Assembly: GCA_013365325.1 (NCBI GenBank)
Contig: JABVXV010000060.1
Coordinates: 1-64,000, forward strand
From: Dipetalonema caudispina
Taxonomy: Eukaryota > Nematoda > Chromadorea > Rhabditida > Onchocercidae
Length of the DNA: 64,000 nucleotides
Direction of reading: 5' to 3'
A model generated the notes under the pieces. That model was not told the DNA's origin, searched no databases, and was given only the letters and a program-made list of their open reading frames with translations. Positions within the stretch are counted from its first letter, which is position 1. Every line of letters begins with the position of its first letter. A program made the position numbers and the translations under genes. Below are positions 37,693-50,402 of the stretch, piece after piece.

Positions 37693-39560
37693 AAAAGTTC
37701 GTTATTTAGCTGTTTTGGTTTCGAGGTAATTTTGTCGAGGGGGCGTTCCTTGCTTTCATCACCCTGATGACTTTTTTTAATTGAAAAAGATAAAAGTTCC
37801 CTTGGTTTTGACGTCTTCATAAATGTAATTTTTTCAAGATATAGTTTATTCGACTTTGAAAATTTGCTGGATAAATTCTATCTGAATTCATATCTCCGGA
37901 AAAAAATATTTATGTAATAGCTTATCTCATGAAGTAATCTATGCAATAATGTTCAATAGTAGTAAGATCCAGTTTTATTAGTATACCAAAGATGTTCGTA
38001 TTTTTGAAACTGCTTATACATTTGATACTTTTTAATATATAGAATGCATTAATATTTGCTGTTGTTTTTTGGGGAATGCTTTTTTCTGATCTTCATTCAG
38101 GATTTAAGACGGGATGTGAAGATTTATGGTGAACTTAACCACCATTGAAAAGTATTTTCTCGAAATTACTAAGTAGTCATAAAAATTGAGTAACTACAAC
38201 TAATCCTGAAGATGTTATTTCTCCATGTTCAGAACATATTTCATGTTGCCAGTGCTCAAATATATTTCAATAAATTACTCAGGTCAAATGTTAGGAAAAG
38301 TTCCATTCATTCTTGGAATATATTCTGAAAAAAAATGAAAATTCTTTCATAATGTACTAGATGTTTTATGTATAAGTATGTTATGTCACTCTATTAAATA
38401 TTTATAAATTTCTTTTTCCATTTTGGGCTGTTTTGAGAAAAAAGTTTTTCTTGATGTTGTTAGTTAGAATGCCCATTTGCGCTCAGAATTTGCAAAATCC
38501 CCGTGACCAATAATAATCCTGAAATCTCTGCTCTCATATTAACGGTTTTCTTTCTCGACCTCATAAACTTATTATGTCTTACTATTGTTTGTCTCCTACT
38601 TCACCATATATCGTATCTTACCATAATTTTTTTGGATGCCTTTTCTGCTTCACAGTTTGAACTCGGATTTCATGCAAATTAGACTCCGATACCACTGTGA
38701 AGCGCAATGAAACATATGGTAATTTTCATTTAATCAATGCGCATTTACATGTTTATTTCTTTATTAATGCCGCATTTATGTGTTCATTAATCATGATAAT
38801 AAAAAGTAATAAGAGTATTACTGATTGAAATTGAGAAATCATTAACAATAGCATTATCGTCCAAATCACACAAATTCACTACGTATAGTAATGCAATCAG
38901 GTACATCTACGACACTCTAAGATCTTTACAATAGATGTGAAATAGAAATCGTGAAAAAATAGTGTGAATTGAATATTGCAAAAGACTAATGTTGCCATAT
39001 GAGGGAATTGTAGTGGTTAGTTAGAAAGGAAAAAGTCAATGAGGTTATTCATACAGCATCAGAAGAGAGATAGGAGATATGTGAAGAGTACAGGGATGAA
39101 TGTGGTATATTACAGAAATTCCTTTTTTACCACAAATTTGGCCTATAATTGAGATTTAGAAATAATTTGTATTATACAACAACGTTGATTTTTTTCGAGT
39201 ACACAATGTAAAGGATATGTTTACATTAATTTACCTCGAAGATACTGCAAAATACGCGTTGTTTCACTTGAGGACATCGGTGAGGACAATCACAAAGAAA
39301 TGGTGGTTAGAGATTGGGTAAATTGTTGTGGTAGCTTAGTTTGAATAGGCTTTTATAAATTACATCGTTTAGCATTTTTTTCAATTCTTCCTTTCCATCA
39401 TTTTTTTATAACATAAAAAAAGGTAAATATGACGAGGGATAGTTATTTAGTGGAGATGCAGAGATGGTGAGAGTTCAAATAATTGGCATTTAGAACCACT
39501 TATTACCGAATGAAAAGATATCAAAGGTTTACATAAGAGAACATGTGAAGGTAGTGTAAT
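37693..39560. other. Intergenic region
   Basis: Region between Salvador and the tRNA-Sec gene. No exon or tandem repeat is supported. The last 60-100 bases should hold the external promoter of the tRNA gene, but no clear proximal element or TATA box was recognised. Confidence 0.4.
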
Positions 39561-39647
39561 GCCTGGATGAGTCTCGGTGGTCCGAGATATAGGCTTCAAA
39601 CCTATAGCCGTTTAGCGACGGAGTGGTTCGATTCCGCCTTCCGGGTG
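39561..39647 (+). tRNA. Selenocysteine tRNA, tRNA-Sec(UCA)
   Basis: An 87-base segment co-linear with animal tRNA-Sec. The 5' strand GCCTGGATG pairs with a 3' strand ending TTCCGGGTG (with G-T wobbles). The anticodon loop is CTTCAAA, with anticodon TCA, in stem ATAGG/CCTAT. The extended variable arm GCCG-TTTAG-CGAC is diagnostic for this tRNA, and the T arm is GGAGTGGTTCGATTCCGCC. The length equals that of the human molecule. It decodes in-frame UGA as selenocysteine after SerRS charging and conversion by the PSTK/SepSecS pathway (known for the family). No T-run terminator follows closely; the first TTTT is about 40 bases downstream. The ORF on the opposite strand is a shadow. Confidence 0.93.
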
Positions 39648-40082
39648 TTGTCTTCATTAAGATAAACCGGGTGGACATAAAATTGGACTTCACTTTTGAA
39701 TCTCTTCTTGCAAACCCATATAGATTCAAAACTAAACATTCATCTTAATTAATTTCATCGACAAATGCAACGAAATGATTGGCAAACTCTCACGGGAAGA
39801 TATTTAACATTGACTAATGCCATTTATGTGGAATTGCAAATTATTCTGAATCGAACAGTTACGATGTAATACAACGAATGTTTCAAGAAAAAAAGAACGA
39901 ACGAACAAGATATGAACAAAAACTATGCTTTATTCAAACATTTAATATTTTATCAACAAGTGAAAAAAAAAAATATTTCCTCACTATTAGCAATTTATGA
40001 TATGAATTACAATAAATTCTGTTTTGATATGCAGAAAAATTACTGTTGAATGATTCAAAATAGCTCAAATAGTTTAATACAA

Positions 40083-42435
40083 TTAATAGAAAATAATATG
40101 TGCTTTACTTTTACTAGCATGTAATTGAATGCCAGGAACACTACGTTTGTAAGGTATTTTTCGCCTGACAATATACCATTCCATGAAAATTGCTAAAAAA
40201 AATAAGACAACGCACGAGACAAATATATGAATGGCCCAAGAGGGTACGACATGTAATCGGATACCACCTTTTAGAAGGCAGAATTCGCGTAGTGAATGAC
40301 CGAGTTGCTCGATTAGATCAGCGATTACCATATGCAACGGCCAACCTGTATCTTATCTTCATATCATTGCCATTCATAGCGTCTTTGATTCATAGGTCAA
40401 GAATTAGTTCAATTTTTGGAGAGTTTTTATGATTTTTTGAAATTACTCCGGTATAATAATTTTTAATCATTCAGTGCTAGAAGTGATGTGACAATATGTT
40501 AGACATGATTATACCTATTAAAAAGGTCATTCGTCTAACCGTTTCATTTTCTCATTCAGAAAAAATTAAATAAACATATGTCGAGATGTCACTGATATTA
40601 CCTTGAAGGATATTGTTTACACATTCTGACTGGATGTTAAACATTGAGGAATGCAGCCGGAAGTCATCTGAAAATATTTTGTTATTCATGAACTGTAGGA
40701 ACAATTGATAAGTTGTTGATGAGATATGCAGCTTACAAATATAGGTTACTTAAGGAAAATTGATGGACGATAACATTAATAAATTTGTATTTTCGTTGAC
40801 AAAACCATTCATCAAGTTATCCGAAAATAAATGAAATGATGCTGTAGTAGAGCTGTATCGCCACTGTGGAATTAGGCACAATAAGAATAACAGCAATAGA
40901 AAATACGAGTGATAACGCTCTTAGTAAATGGTAAAAAAGAGGTAAATTTATTAATTTATCAGGTAACACGATAATAATCGCAGGTGAAATTCTCACATCC
41001 TTTCTCAATCTTTGAAACGATAACATTTCAAGCAGTTCATATCATGGTACCAAAGTTATCGAATATGTTTGTAATCATCAAGAAACTAACAAACCAGTGT
41101 AAATTTTAACGTAAGGTAGTTTTCGAACATCATTCACCAAACCATCAAGAATAATTATGGCCAGAATATTTGGTTGATTAGAGGTTGTATCCTCAAGAAA
41201 CCAACGCTTGTACAGAGTTGAAGCATAAATCTAAACTACATAATTGGAAATTTCAGTTCTTTTAAAAATTTTTAGTGAGGCCTCAAAATCGTTTATAGCG
41301 TGAAATATTTGGAGCATTTGGTACAAATTCATTTTATTTATTGAAATAATACCTTTACAAAAGTTCGAGCACTAACAACGAATTGTTGTATCTTCGCAGC
41401 ATCCATACGAATGCATTCATCTTCAAATAAGCAACCATATTCATATTTATTGCTATAGACTACCGATGAACTCGTTGGAGGTGCCAATTGACGTACTAAA
41501 ATTATAACTTATTGAATTTGTCCATTTGAATTATTGAACTTTACCGTCTTTAGAATTACTAGAAAGATGGAAGTGAGGTGAACTTCAATGAAATGTTGAT
41601 ATCATTAAAGCGAACAATGTACTTGCTCAGGCTCAAACATCATTGAACAATTTAGAACTGAATCAAATATTACTTTATTCTAAATTATCACCCCTAAACT
41701 CTTTCTTGTACCTAATGAAGCTATAGACCTTGCATCAATAAAGGAACACTTCATCTTTTGTAAATATAAAATGGAATGAAGTAAGGTTGGTTGTAGATAT
41801 TTATATGTTTTTGAGTTAATAAATCTAAGTAAGGAACTGATTTTTCTCATTTGTTGTTAATTGCATTGATGGATTTATTATTAATTGTAATTATTTCTAA
41901 AAAATTTCCTCTTTTAGGTTTGTTAAAATTAATAAAAACATTGTGGTGAAATTTAACAAAAATGATCTCACCAACAACTATGCCCAATGAGAGCGAAGAA
42001 TCATTCCTGACTAGTACTGACCTCATCTTTTCAAATGCTTCTAGAATAACTGTAGAACCAGAATAGCTGAGCTGTTGATGTAAATCACAAATGAATGGAA
42101 GATGAGGCATCAGATTGCAGTAGGAACGAAACTGAATTAAGCATTTTTGATTCATAGATTTTAAATTGACTAATATATTTAAAAAATAGTTTTTACACTT
42201 CTCATTTGTATTACTAAACTTTTTTTTTTCTTTTTTTTGTACATAAAAGCATTAATTGTTATGCACCTTAGGGTAGATTTTCTTTAATTGTTAAATCATC
42301 GAAACCAACCTGAAGAGGTTCATAGAGTGGTGATGGAAATGTACATGGTGAAAAAAATAGTGGCTGTGGCGTTTGTACTGCCTTAACCATGAATTTACTA
42401 AACACATAAAAAACAGCGGTCAATAAGTTCTTCAT
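40083..42435 (-). CDS. MOLO-1/TPM-like single-pass membrane protein
   Basis: Seven exons in order: 42435-42310, 42131-41972, 41495-41353, 41230-41111, 41009-40970, 40667-40602, 40345-40083; phases agree, 305 residues. An N-terminal signal peptide (MKNLLTAVFYVFSKFMVKA) is followed by a luminal domain with the pattern YCNLMPHLPFICD...LSYSG, the strand SLGIVVVRQL, and ASTLYKRWFLED...NILAIIILDG. That order of C..P..CD, a hydrophobic strand, a kxW helix and nGIL-like strand matches the TPM/MOLO1 domain of nematode MOLO-1, an auxiliary subunit of levamisole-type acetylcholine receptors. A potential N-glycosylation site (NFT) and a C-terminal transmembrane helix (IHIFVSCVVLFFLAIFMEW) with short basic tail follow. 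The 40-base exon at 41009 was placed by phase only. Family assignment is from pattern, not alignment. Confidence 0.65.
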
Positions 42436-45400
42436 ATTCTTGAAATTCAAATTGTTGCTGGTATTGATGCTTCCGGTAATACCTGTTACTGATCATCTTG
42501 CATTCCCTCCTGATTCATAGAGCATGAAAACACTTCGATAAAGGTCTTATATTTCTTCAAATAAAATGTTTCGCTTAGTTTTCGGCTTTTCGATCACAAA
42601 TAGATTTCTCGAAAAATTAAATGTAGTGGTGATTTTGTAAAATCGGCATCTCTTTCTGCATGGTTGAAGAATGAGAGGATTTTTAACTTTTGTGTTAAAG
42701 CAAGCAAAAGAATAAGTGATGCGCTATTTGTTAATATCGAATTCAATATCTGCGGTGAGAAAAAAAAAAATCCTTAAATTTATATATGACAATCACCTTT
42801 TTACATGCTATTAAAAAAGTAAAACAAGCAATATTGAAGGATGAAGCATAAAGTGATAATAGATATCAACTAATTTAAATAGATAAACGAATAGGCAATT
42901 AACTTCCTGCATAAGCGAAAAAATTATTGCACAACGAAAAAACAATCCCATATGAATAAAAGTGATTCAAACATCGATACTTATGTCTCAAACAAAATGT
43001 ATCGCACTGGTGATGTATTTCAACGTCATTTCATTTGTTATACCAAAATGTCTGAATTTTTTTCTCACTTGATCGTAGAGAAATTTTCCAATTAAAATTT
43101 AAAGCTCCTTTTGCGTTTAAAAATCCAAAAACTTAATTTTTGATTCTATTGAAAACAATAAAAAGGTAGTGAAACACAAAAAATTCAATCTTTCTGTATT
43201 AAAAACGAAAATGCAATCATTAAAGCGTTAAAGTGTCATTTGAAACATTTTGCTTGTAAATAAAAGTTCATATTTTAGGCAGAGAATAGAAGAAGGGATG
43301 GAATATCGAAATGGAAATCTTAAAGTTTTATTCTGTTATTTTACCTTCGTTTCACTACTGATTTATGCACAACTAACGACGACGTAATTCACTACATGAA
43401 GTAAAAAATTTTTTCCACAGAATTATTCATAATAAAAACTAATAAAATGATATGGGAAAATTTAAATAGATTTGAATCGTTACTCAATGACTTCAAAGTT
43501 AAGTAACTAATAGAACTTAAATCTTTCAATGTTTCTTTTTTTTTAAAACTCTGATAAAGATTTCTTATGTAATATATGCAAAATGATATCTGTCAAATAA
43601 TAACTTTCTCTCCTTCCCAATTCTATAGCTTCCGTTGTAGCTACGGATGTTAAGAACACCATAAAATTAGAACTTCCTATTGCAACTGTTGCTTAGAAAT
43701 TGATGTAGCTGAAAGATATATTGCAATTTGTGCATGCCAATTTACTCAAATTGCATGTTCCTGCATGTTGCAATTATCACATTTCTTGCCAAAAATAATG
43801 AAAGGAAATGAAAGACAAATAAATAAATAAATGCGGTCTTCTTCTGATAGTTAATGAAACAATTGAAGTGAAATTCTCTAACTGTAAATAATGTTCAATG
43901 CAATTTCAGAAAATTACATGCATTTAAAATGAAGTAGTACAGATGGAAGAAGCGAAACACATCATTGTACTCAAATAAAAATTTCATGAACAGCCTTTTA
44001 ATTACGGAAGAGGGATAAAATTATGTGATTTATTTTGTTAATTCTGAAGAAAGTTCACGAGAACTTTTAAATTTCATGGTTAGAAAAGTTCAATCTAATT
44101 TAAGATAGATATGAAAAAAGGCGAGAAAGAAAAAATATTTGAAATATTTATGTATGCCATTTAAACTTGAATTAAGTACGAATCATGGTATTTGCGAGAA
44201 ATAATGCTAGCATGAGTTCCTGAAGCATTTTTCCGAAATACTTTATCCATGTTACCGACCTAATCTACCATACACAATAATAAAGAGTGCCCTATACCAC
44301 TAGTTTTTGTACAACATATTGTTAGATTCTTCAAATATAACCTATGTTTATTGGCTTACTTTTATTTATAGAATACCTGAACAAAAAACTCTTTCCCACT
44401 ATAAGTTTTAGAGCATTGATTTCTATTAATTTCGAGAAAGTTAAAAGAAGTGAAAAATATACCAATCAATCAGGATTTAATTGAATTAGAATGGTAGTTT
44501 GATAATTTAAAAAGCTTTGCTTGAAACTTAATATACAATATTCAAATTGTTCTATATGTTACAAAAAGAAAATCAACAATATCATTAACAAAGTAATTAT
44601 TAGCATATGTGAATCATAAAGTTTTGATTCTCAGCTTCCTGCACTTTAGCAAAAATGCCAACTTTTTTCCTTCACTTTTTAAATCATTGCTACCTTTAGT
44701 ACTCGAATAATGATGTTTTTGCTGGTCGATGATCACTTCAAGTAGTATTTGATTGGAACTAAGGTCATTTAGGAAATGAATGAAATAGCAAGCAACCAAT
44801 ATATGCGGTGATTTGCGCAGAAATTTTCAAAAGGATAAAATAGATGAAGAAAAAACTTAAATTCAGTAGGAGGAATTCGCTTTCTTGTCATTAATGAAAT
44901 CTTAAAGTGTACCAGGAAAAAAGTTGTAAAATATAATTCAAAGATTAAAATTTACACTTCAAATAGACTATACTTATCTGAATCCTAACAACATTATTAT
45001 ACGGCAAATACCTGATGTACTAAAGTGTAAATACAGAATGTAATAGAGACACTGAAAGATAATTAGTATAAAGTTGGATAGTATTTCACTAAAAAAAAAT
45101 ACTTCCAGGAATGACTTCTTCATTAGAAAAGAGGTCTTGAATTACATAATTGACTGTAATACTCAATTACTATTTGTTTGAAATCAAAAGTATTACTATT
45201 TGTTTGATGTGGATACACTTTTGATAGTTTTGTTAATTAATTATCACCTGAATAATTGTTATTTCTTCATCAAATTACAAGTAACACATTGCTTCTTCAA
45301 TCATTTTTATACTGTAAATAATTTTTAGGGAAAACACTGAGGACTTTTCAGGAAAAATATAATCGAAACTAATTTCTCTTACTAAAATAATTAATTTCTT

Positions 45401-47200
45401 CCATTTGATAGCATTATCGATGAAATGTTTTCGTGATGTTGATGCATATGCATAGCTCTTATTATAATCAAAATACTTTATGCAATCCACCCTTGTATTC
45501 ATGCTTTTAGCTTGGCCTTTTTCGATTATTTCAACTTTATTTAAGATCTTTAGAAATGTCAATCATCATCCTTTACATTACTCATCCACTTCAACTTCCA
45601 AAGAGTGTTATGATGTGATGCTGAAACGAAATAACAACGGTAATAGTTATCAAAATAATTATTATTCGCTCGTGAAATTGGTCAATTTTTCAATAGTCCA
45701 TTATAGTTAAGATAGGAGAAACATGAAAAGAAAAAAAAAATAATGAAATTTTAGGTTGGAATATTATATGTTAGAAAGATTCATTTGATTATATGCTTTA
45801 GTGATTGTAATTTATTACGTTTATTAATTTGTTATTTCAGATTAAATTTCAATAGCTTTACTTATACTTCAATGAACCATCTTCTCTAAACATCATTTTG
45901 TTTTTTTGATTATTTTAAAGAGTGAAAAATTCCTTGTTATATATGTGAGGAAAAAAAATTGAAGGTTAAGCTATTACATGCTATTTGAGTGTTTTGGAAT
46001 TCTAAGTTATCTTTGAAAAAAAAGGGAACATTTTCTTATCGCTATATGAAAAAGGAATTGTATGGATATGAACCTTAAAAAATAATGCCTTATTTTCCAA
46101 ATTTTCTCTTCTAAAAACATACATCTAATAAAATGGCTATAGCTAAGACAATAGTCCTTTTCGTGACTCATAAAGTGAAATAACGATCGAGCAGTAAATT
46201 ATCTATTTCATTCCAAATTTTTTTTAAAATGAAAAATTTTTATTATTTTGCAAATTTTTTAAAATGAAGAAGTTTTATTAACATTATATAAAATAACAAA
46301 CAAAAACCTCAAAAAGTTATTTTTTAAAAGATTTCGTAGGAAATTAAATATTGATTATTCGCTTTATCCTTGACCAAATGATAAATTGAAAGGGGAAAAT
46401 CTATGACCAGCACTGTAATAATATTTTATTGGCTATGATATTAATCATTTTGATAAATTGCTAGTCATCTAACTTCTCATGCATTTTAATAGCTTCCTAC
46501 GGTTTTAAAAATGAGGTCTCTAACAACAGGATGCAATATTCTCCCCTACTTTTGGTTAATCTCTACTTTTTGAAAGGGATAAAAATAAATAAAAGCTTAA
46601 ATAAATTCAAAAAGAAACAGTACAAATGCAAAAATTAATAATAGCATTATAATTTGGTGATGAATAAAGCATTTAAAATTTCTTCGAAACAGTTAGAAAT
46701 TTTTCCTGATAAGAACTAATAATGATAATTTTGACAAAGTATTAGACCAAACTACCGAAGGACAATGGCTGGCTTAAGATAAAATTTCGTGATCTAATTT
46801 AACGAAATGTTTAGTTACGTAAAAACTTCTATGTATCTGCTGGAAGAAAACCGTTATAATTTTTTCCGATAAATGCTGAAGAAAAGATCGAATGAGCAAA
46901 AGAAATGAGGAAATGTCTATATAAACATATGTAAGCTTTACTTGAATAAGCATGGCTAGTAGCAGTAATAGAATCAGACTCATTCATATTTCCTGAGGAA
47001 AAATACGAAAGTTTTTTGTTCTTCTCTCTTGAAAAAGAAGAGAGTGACAATCGACCATACATTTTACATCCTCCAATGTTTGTTTCAGTTTGTTTTAACA
47101 CTTTGCCTTATTATTAATTATTCATTCTATTTCGAGTCAAGCTTGTGAATTAAACAAAACTAGTCAAATGAAAGCCAGGAAATGCTCCTCATTGAATATT
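42436..47200. other. Long AT-rich intergenic region
   Basis: About 4.8 kb with no supported gene. ORFs of 60-95 codons occur on both strands but are not bounded by convincing splice sites or starts. A minor cluster of gcatg words at 43732-43775 (gtgcatgcca, ttgcatgttcctgcatgttgc) recalls the 1895-2910 array. Short A and T runs are frequent. Confidence 0.4.
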
Positions 47201-47434
47201 TTATGCATTTTCTGGCTGTATAACTAAGATGAGTACATCAGGTTTAAGTAAATCAGGAAAAGGCCTGTCTCGAAATATCAGTGATGACAACAGAAAATTA
47301 TCGTTTAGATGTAATTCCTCTCTAATCGGCCACTCTTCCGGAGGACCAAATAATACCTTCATATCATATGGGAACATTAGACCCTTCGGCAACAACCGGC
47401 AATGACCTCTTTTATTCAGGCATTCCAAAAGCAT
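47201..47434 (-). CDS. Short hypothetical ORF, head-to-head with HACD
   Basis: A 77-codon ATG-initiated frame: MLLECLNKRGHCRLLPKGL, then MFPYDMKVLFGPPEEWPIRE, ending LKPDVLILVIQPENA. The composition (Pro, Trp, Cys, mixed charge) looks coding and unlike nearby spurious frames. An acceptor-like GATATTTAG lies just before the ATG, fitting a trans-spliced start. It may be a complete small protein, or exon 1 of a longer gene using a donor at KPD|GTACTC; no second exon was identified. It starts about 140 bases from the HACD start on the opposite strand, so the two may share a promoter. The family is not recognised. Confidence 0.4.
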   Translation of the reverse strand: MLLECLNKRGHCRLLPKGLMFPYDMKVLFGPPEEWPIREELHLNDNFLLSSLIFRDRPFPDLLKPDVLILVIQPENA

Positions 47435-47572
47435 TCCTCAAACTAAATATCGCACAACGCACGATCGCTCGTAAACGAAGTTTATTATCATCTCTTGAAA
47501 TGGTGGGACAGTGGTAGTTTCACGTTATCATTCGGGGTGATAAAGTTGGTGATAAGAGTGATAAGTGACGTA

Positions 47573-50402
47573 ATGTTAACGCCTGTCAAATTTTACCTCT
47601 TTTTATACAATGCTTTGCAAACTTGTGGGTAAGTTTTACTATAAAATTTCATCATCTGTTAGATTTTCTTTTTTTTCCCAATCTGCGCAATTATATTTTT
47701 GCATTGCAGAGGGAAGTGTTAAATTGGCAATATGTAATAGCTTCTTTTTTTTTCCTTTAATTTTAAATGAAAATAATATGCTTTTGGTGTGAGAAATAAG
47801 GACCAATTAAATTAGAACATTCAGATTAGAGATTAAGGGGGGAATGTGAAGTTTATTGAAAATAAAAAAAGATATCCATGATCAAGAAGATGTGCCACGG
47901 ATTGATAAGAAAGTGGTTCGATGAGATGAAATAATATTTTATGATGTTACTTTTGCAGGGAATTCAAAAAGTTTAGGTAACTGTTCAATTTTTATTCAGA
48001 AAGAGGGCAAAAAGTTTGTTCCAGTTTGGTCATTTAGTGGCGACTGTTTGTAGATGGAGTCAATTCTTCACTTTTCTATTTTTTTGAAAGTTTCAGTTTT
48101 CTAAATTTTCTCCACTTCTATTTCTTTAGATGGAGCGTAATTTTATGGAATACTTTCCGTGGTTTATTACGGAATGAAAGCTATCAACAGCTATATCAGT
48201 CGTGCGAGCTAGAGCTACAAATCTTCCAAACGGCTGCAATACTTGAGGTTGATTTATGATAAGTCGATCTTTGGTGTCAAGTTTCCAACCTTAATTATGA
48301 GTGACTGTGAGATTAAAAAGTTGTTGTACATGTGAATTAAAAGTGACTTGGTTTTGAAACTTATGCAGAAATATTGAAAAGTTACATTTCATAATTTCTG
48401 GCATTCGATGAGCCATATTAAGATGTTTTGGCTGGTTACTTGTATCTATAATTTCATGTATGTATGGCCTCCCGAAGTTTATATCTTCAAAACCTACGAT
48501 CATGTTCGTCAAAAATGACTAAAGCAAAAAAAATTGCTTCAGAAATAACGTTGTTGTGTGTTATGTTGTTTTGAAAATTCTGTTATAAAGTTGGTGTAGC
48601 TGTACGCCTTTAGAATATCCAGTATATTCATGTAATAATTTAAAGGAAATCAATTTGTAAGTTAGTAGAAAGTCTGTAAACAAGTACTACCAAATAATTT
48701 TATTCAGATTGTTCATGCTGCTGCTTCTTTTGTTCGATCACCCGTCGGAACGACAGCGATACAAGTGTTCTCACGTGTTTCGCTTGTGTGGCTTATCTTG
48801 TACAAGGTTGTATCGGTACGATTCTGAATTTTTCTACTTTCTCTTTTTTTTCCAAAAATTTAGGAAAAATTCCCAAAAAATTTTTCCCAAACAGCTATTG
48901 TTTAGATTTTCTAATGCCGAGAACTTAACAAAACATTTAGTTTACACAAGCTTAAATTTTCTTTTCTGTTTTGTTCCCATACTTCTACGAATTAGCTCAA
49001 AAATATCAGAGCATGAAAATAAAAAAGTTTAAGGGTTTGCAAACTGAACGTAGACTTTCACCTAGTTCACCGTTATTGTAATTGTTTATTTTATTAAATA
49101 AAATTTTAGAGATTTTCATGCATCTCATTTGGCGACTTTTATGTAGACTGCCAAGTTTCATTTATTTCAGTCAAAAACAAGTACTGGTGTACCGTTTTTG
49201 TTGGTAGCATGGTCGGTGACCGAAGTAATACGATACAGCTACTATGGACTCTCTTTAATTAATGTTGTATCAAACCTTCAGACATGGCTAAGGCAAGTTT
49301 TATCTCACAGTGGCCTTAAATGCAAGTGCGATTTTGAAATCGATCAGCTTCGTTTATCTGTGCATTTTTCGTTTTTTATTTCCTTGATATGTGTGAAAAG
49401 TTTGTTGATTCCATACTCATTATGATATGATAAAAATTCATCTAGAATTCGGATATCCTTGGGAAAAATTCGTAATCCTATTTGATATTTGCAGGTATTC
49501 GCTTTTTATTGTGTTGTATCCTATGGGTGTAATCGGTGAGCTTCTAGTAATTTTGGCTGCTCTTCCCGAGGTTTGTGGTTTTTTTTTTAGTATTCTAAGC
49601 ATTTTAATAACTTCTGAAAAGATATTATGGTTTTGAATCCCATTATTCAGCCATGTTACTATAAGTTTAAACAATATCCATGTATTGATTTAAGTAGTTC
49701 ATTTAATCTAACAAAGATATCTTATAGGTTAGTGTGAAAAAGCATTTCACTGTGGAATTGCCAAATATATTTAATATTGGCTTCTCTTTCTGGTGGTATC
49801 TCATCGTCTACATTATTTTATATATACCAGGTCTGACCCAATTTTTAATTAAGTTTTGGGGTGCGAAATATGCTCTCTTTCAAGTACAATCACATTAACT
49901 GTTTTTTGTCCATTTCTTATCCTATATTTTCTTTTAACTGGATTCTGTACGTAATGCAGGGCTGCATAATGAAATACGAAAAGGACATAAATTCGAAAAA
50001 AATGTAGCAAACGTAGAAGCTCTTCTAATCCTTTCTCCTATATCATATTATAAGGGATAGTTTTATTTCATTAAGTAGTTTCATTAAATTGATTATTTGG
50101 GTTCTGTAAAAAAAATGAAGTTGTGACTACTGAGAAATCGGTCTAAGAATTCTTGGTGAAAGCTTTATTTGCAACTGTGGGGTTAATGCTGTATTACATA
50201 AAGTTAACACTCTGTTTGCATCTTTTCGATAAAAATTGCTTGGTGTGAAACTTCGGTTTGCTTGAATTGGGAAGCTACCATTAACTCATGGTAGAATAAG
50301 AAATTAATTATTAATTTTTCAGGGTTGCCTCAAATGTACATGTATATGTTTAAGCAGCGGAAAAAGGCCCTTTCAATGGAAGTTAACAAGAAGTACAGTT
50401 AA
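47573..50402 (+). CDS. Very-long-chain (3R)-3-hydroxyacyl-CoA dehydratase (HACD/PTPLA)
   Basis: Seven exons: 47573-47628, 48130-48247, 48708-48806, 49171-49292, 49495-49570, 49728-49830, 50323-50402; 217 residues, about the size of nematode and yeast PHS1-type enzymes. It removes water from 3-hydroxyacyl-CoA in the ER elongation cycle for very-long-chain fatty acids. Multi-pass hydrophobic segments are evident (FYLFLYNALQTCGWSVILW, VSLVWLILY, YSLFIVLYPMGVIGE). The catalytic Tyr and Glu correspond to VIRYSYY and GVIGELL. The C-terminus is a basic cytosolic tail (QRKKALSMEVNKKYS). The intron after exon 4 must be GC-AG (CTAAG|GCAAGT), because GT alternatives give a stop. The start MLTPVKFYLF is the only ATG in frame before the first donor. 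Confidence 0.93.

Noticed and set aside
39529..39729. Minus-strand 66-codon ORF
   Set aside because: It overlaps the tRNA-Sec gene; the tRNA structure explains the sequence.
46829..47101. Minus-strand ORF as a second exon of the 47201-47434 gene
   Set aside because: No acceptor in a matching phase was found; continuity could not be supported.
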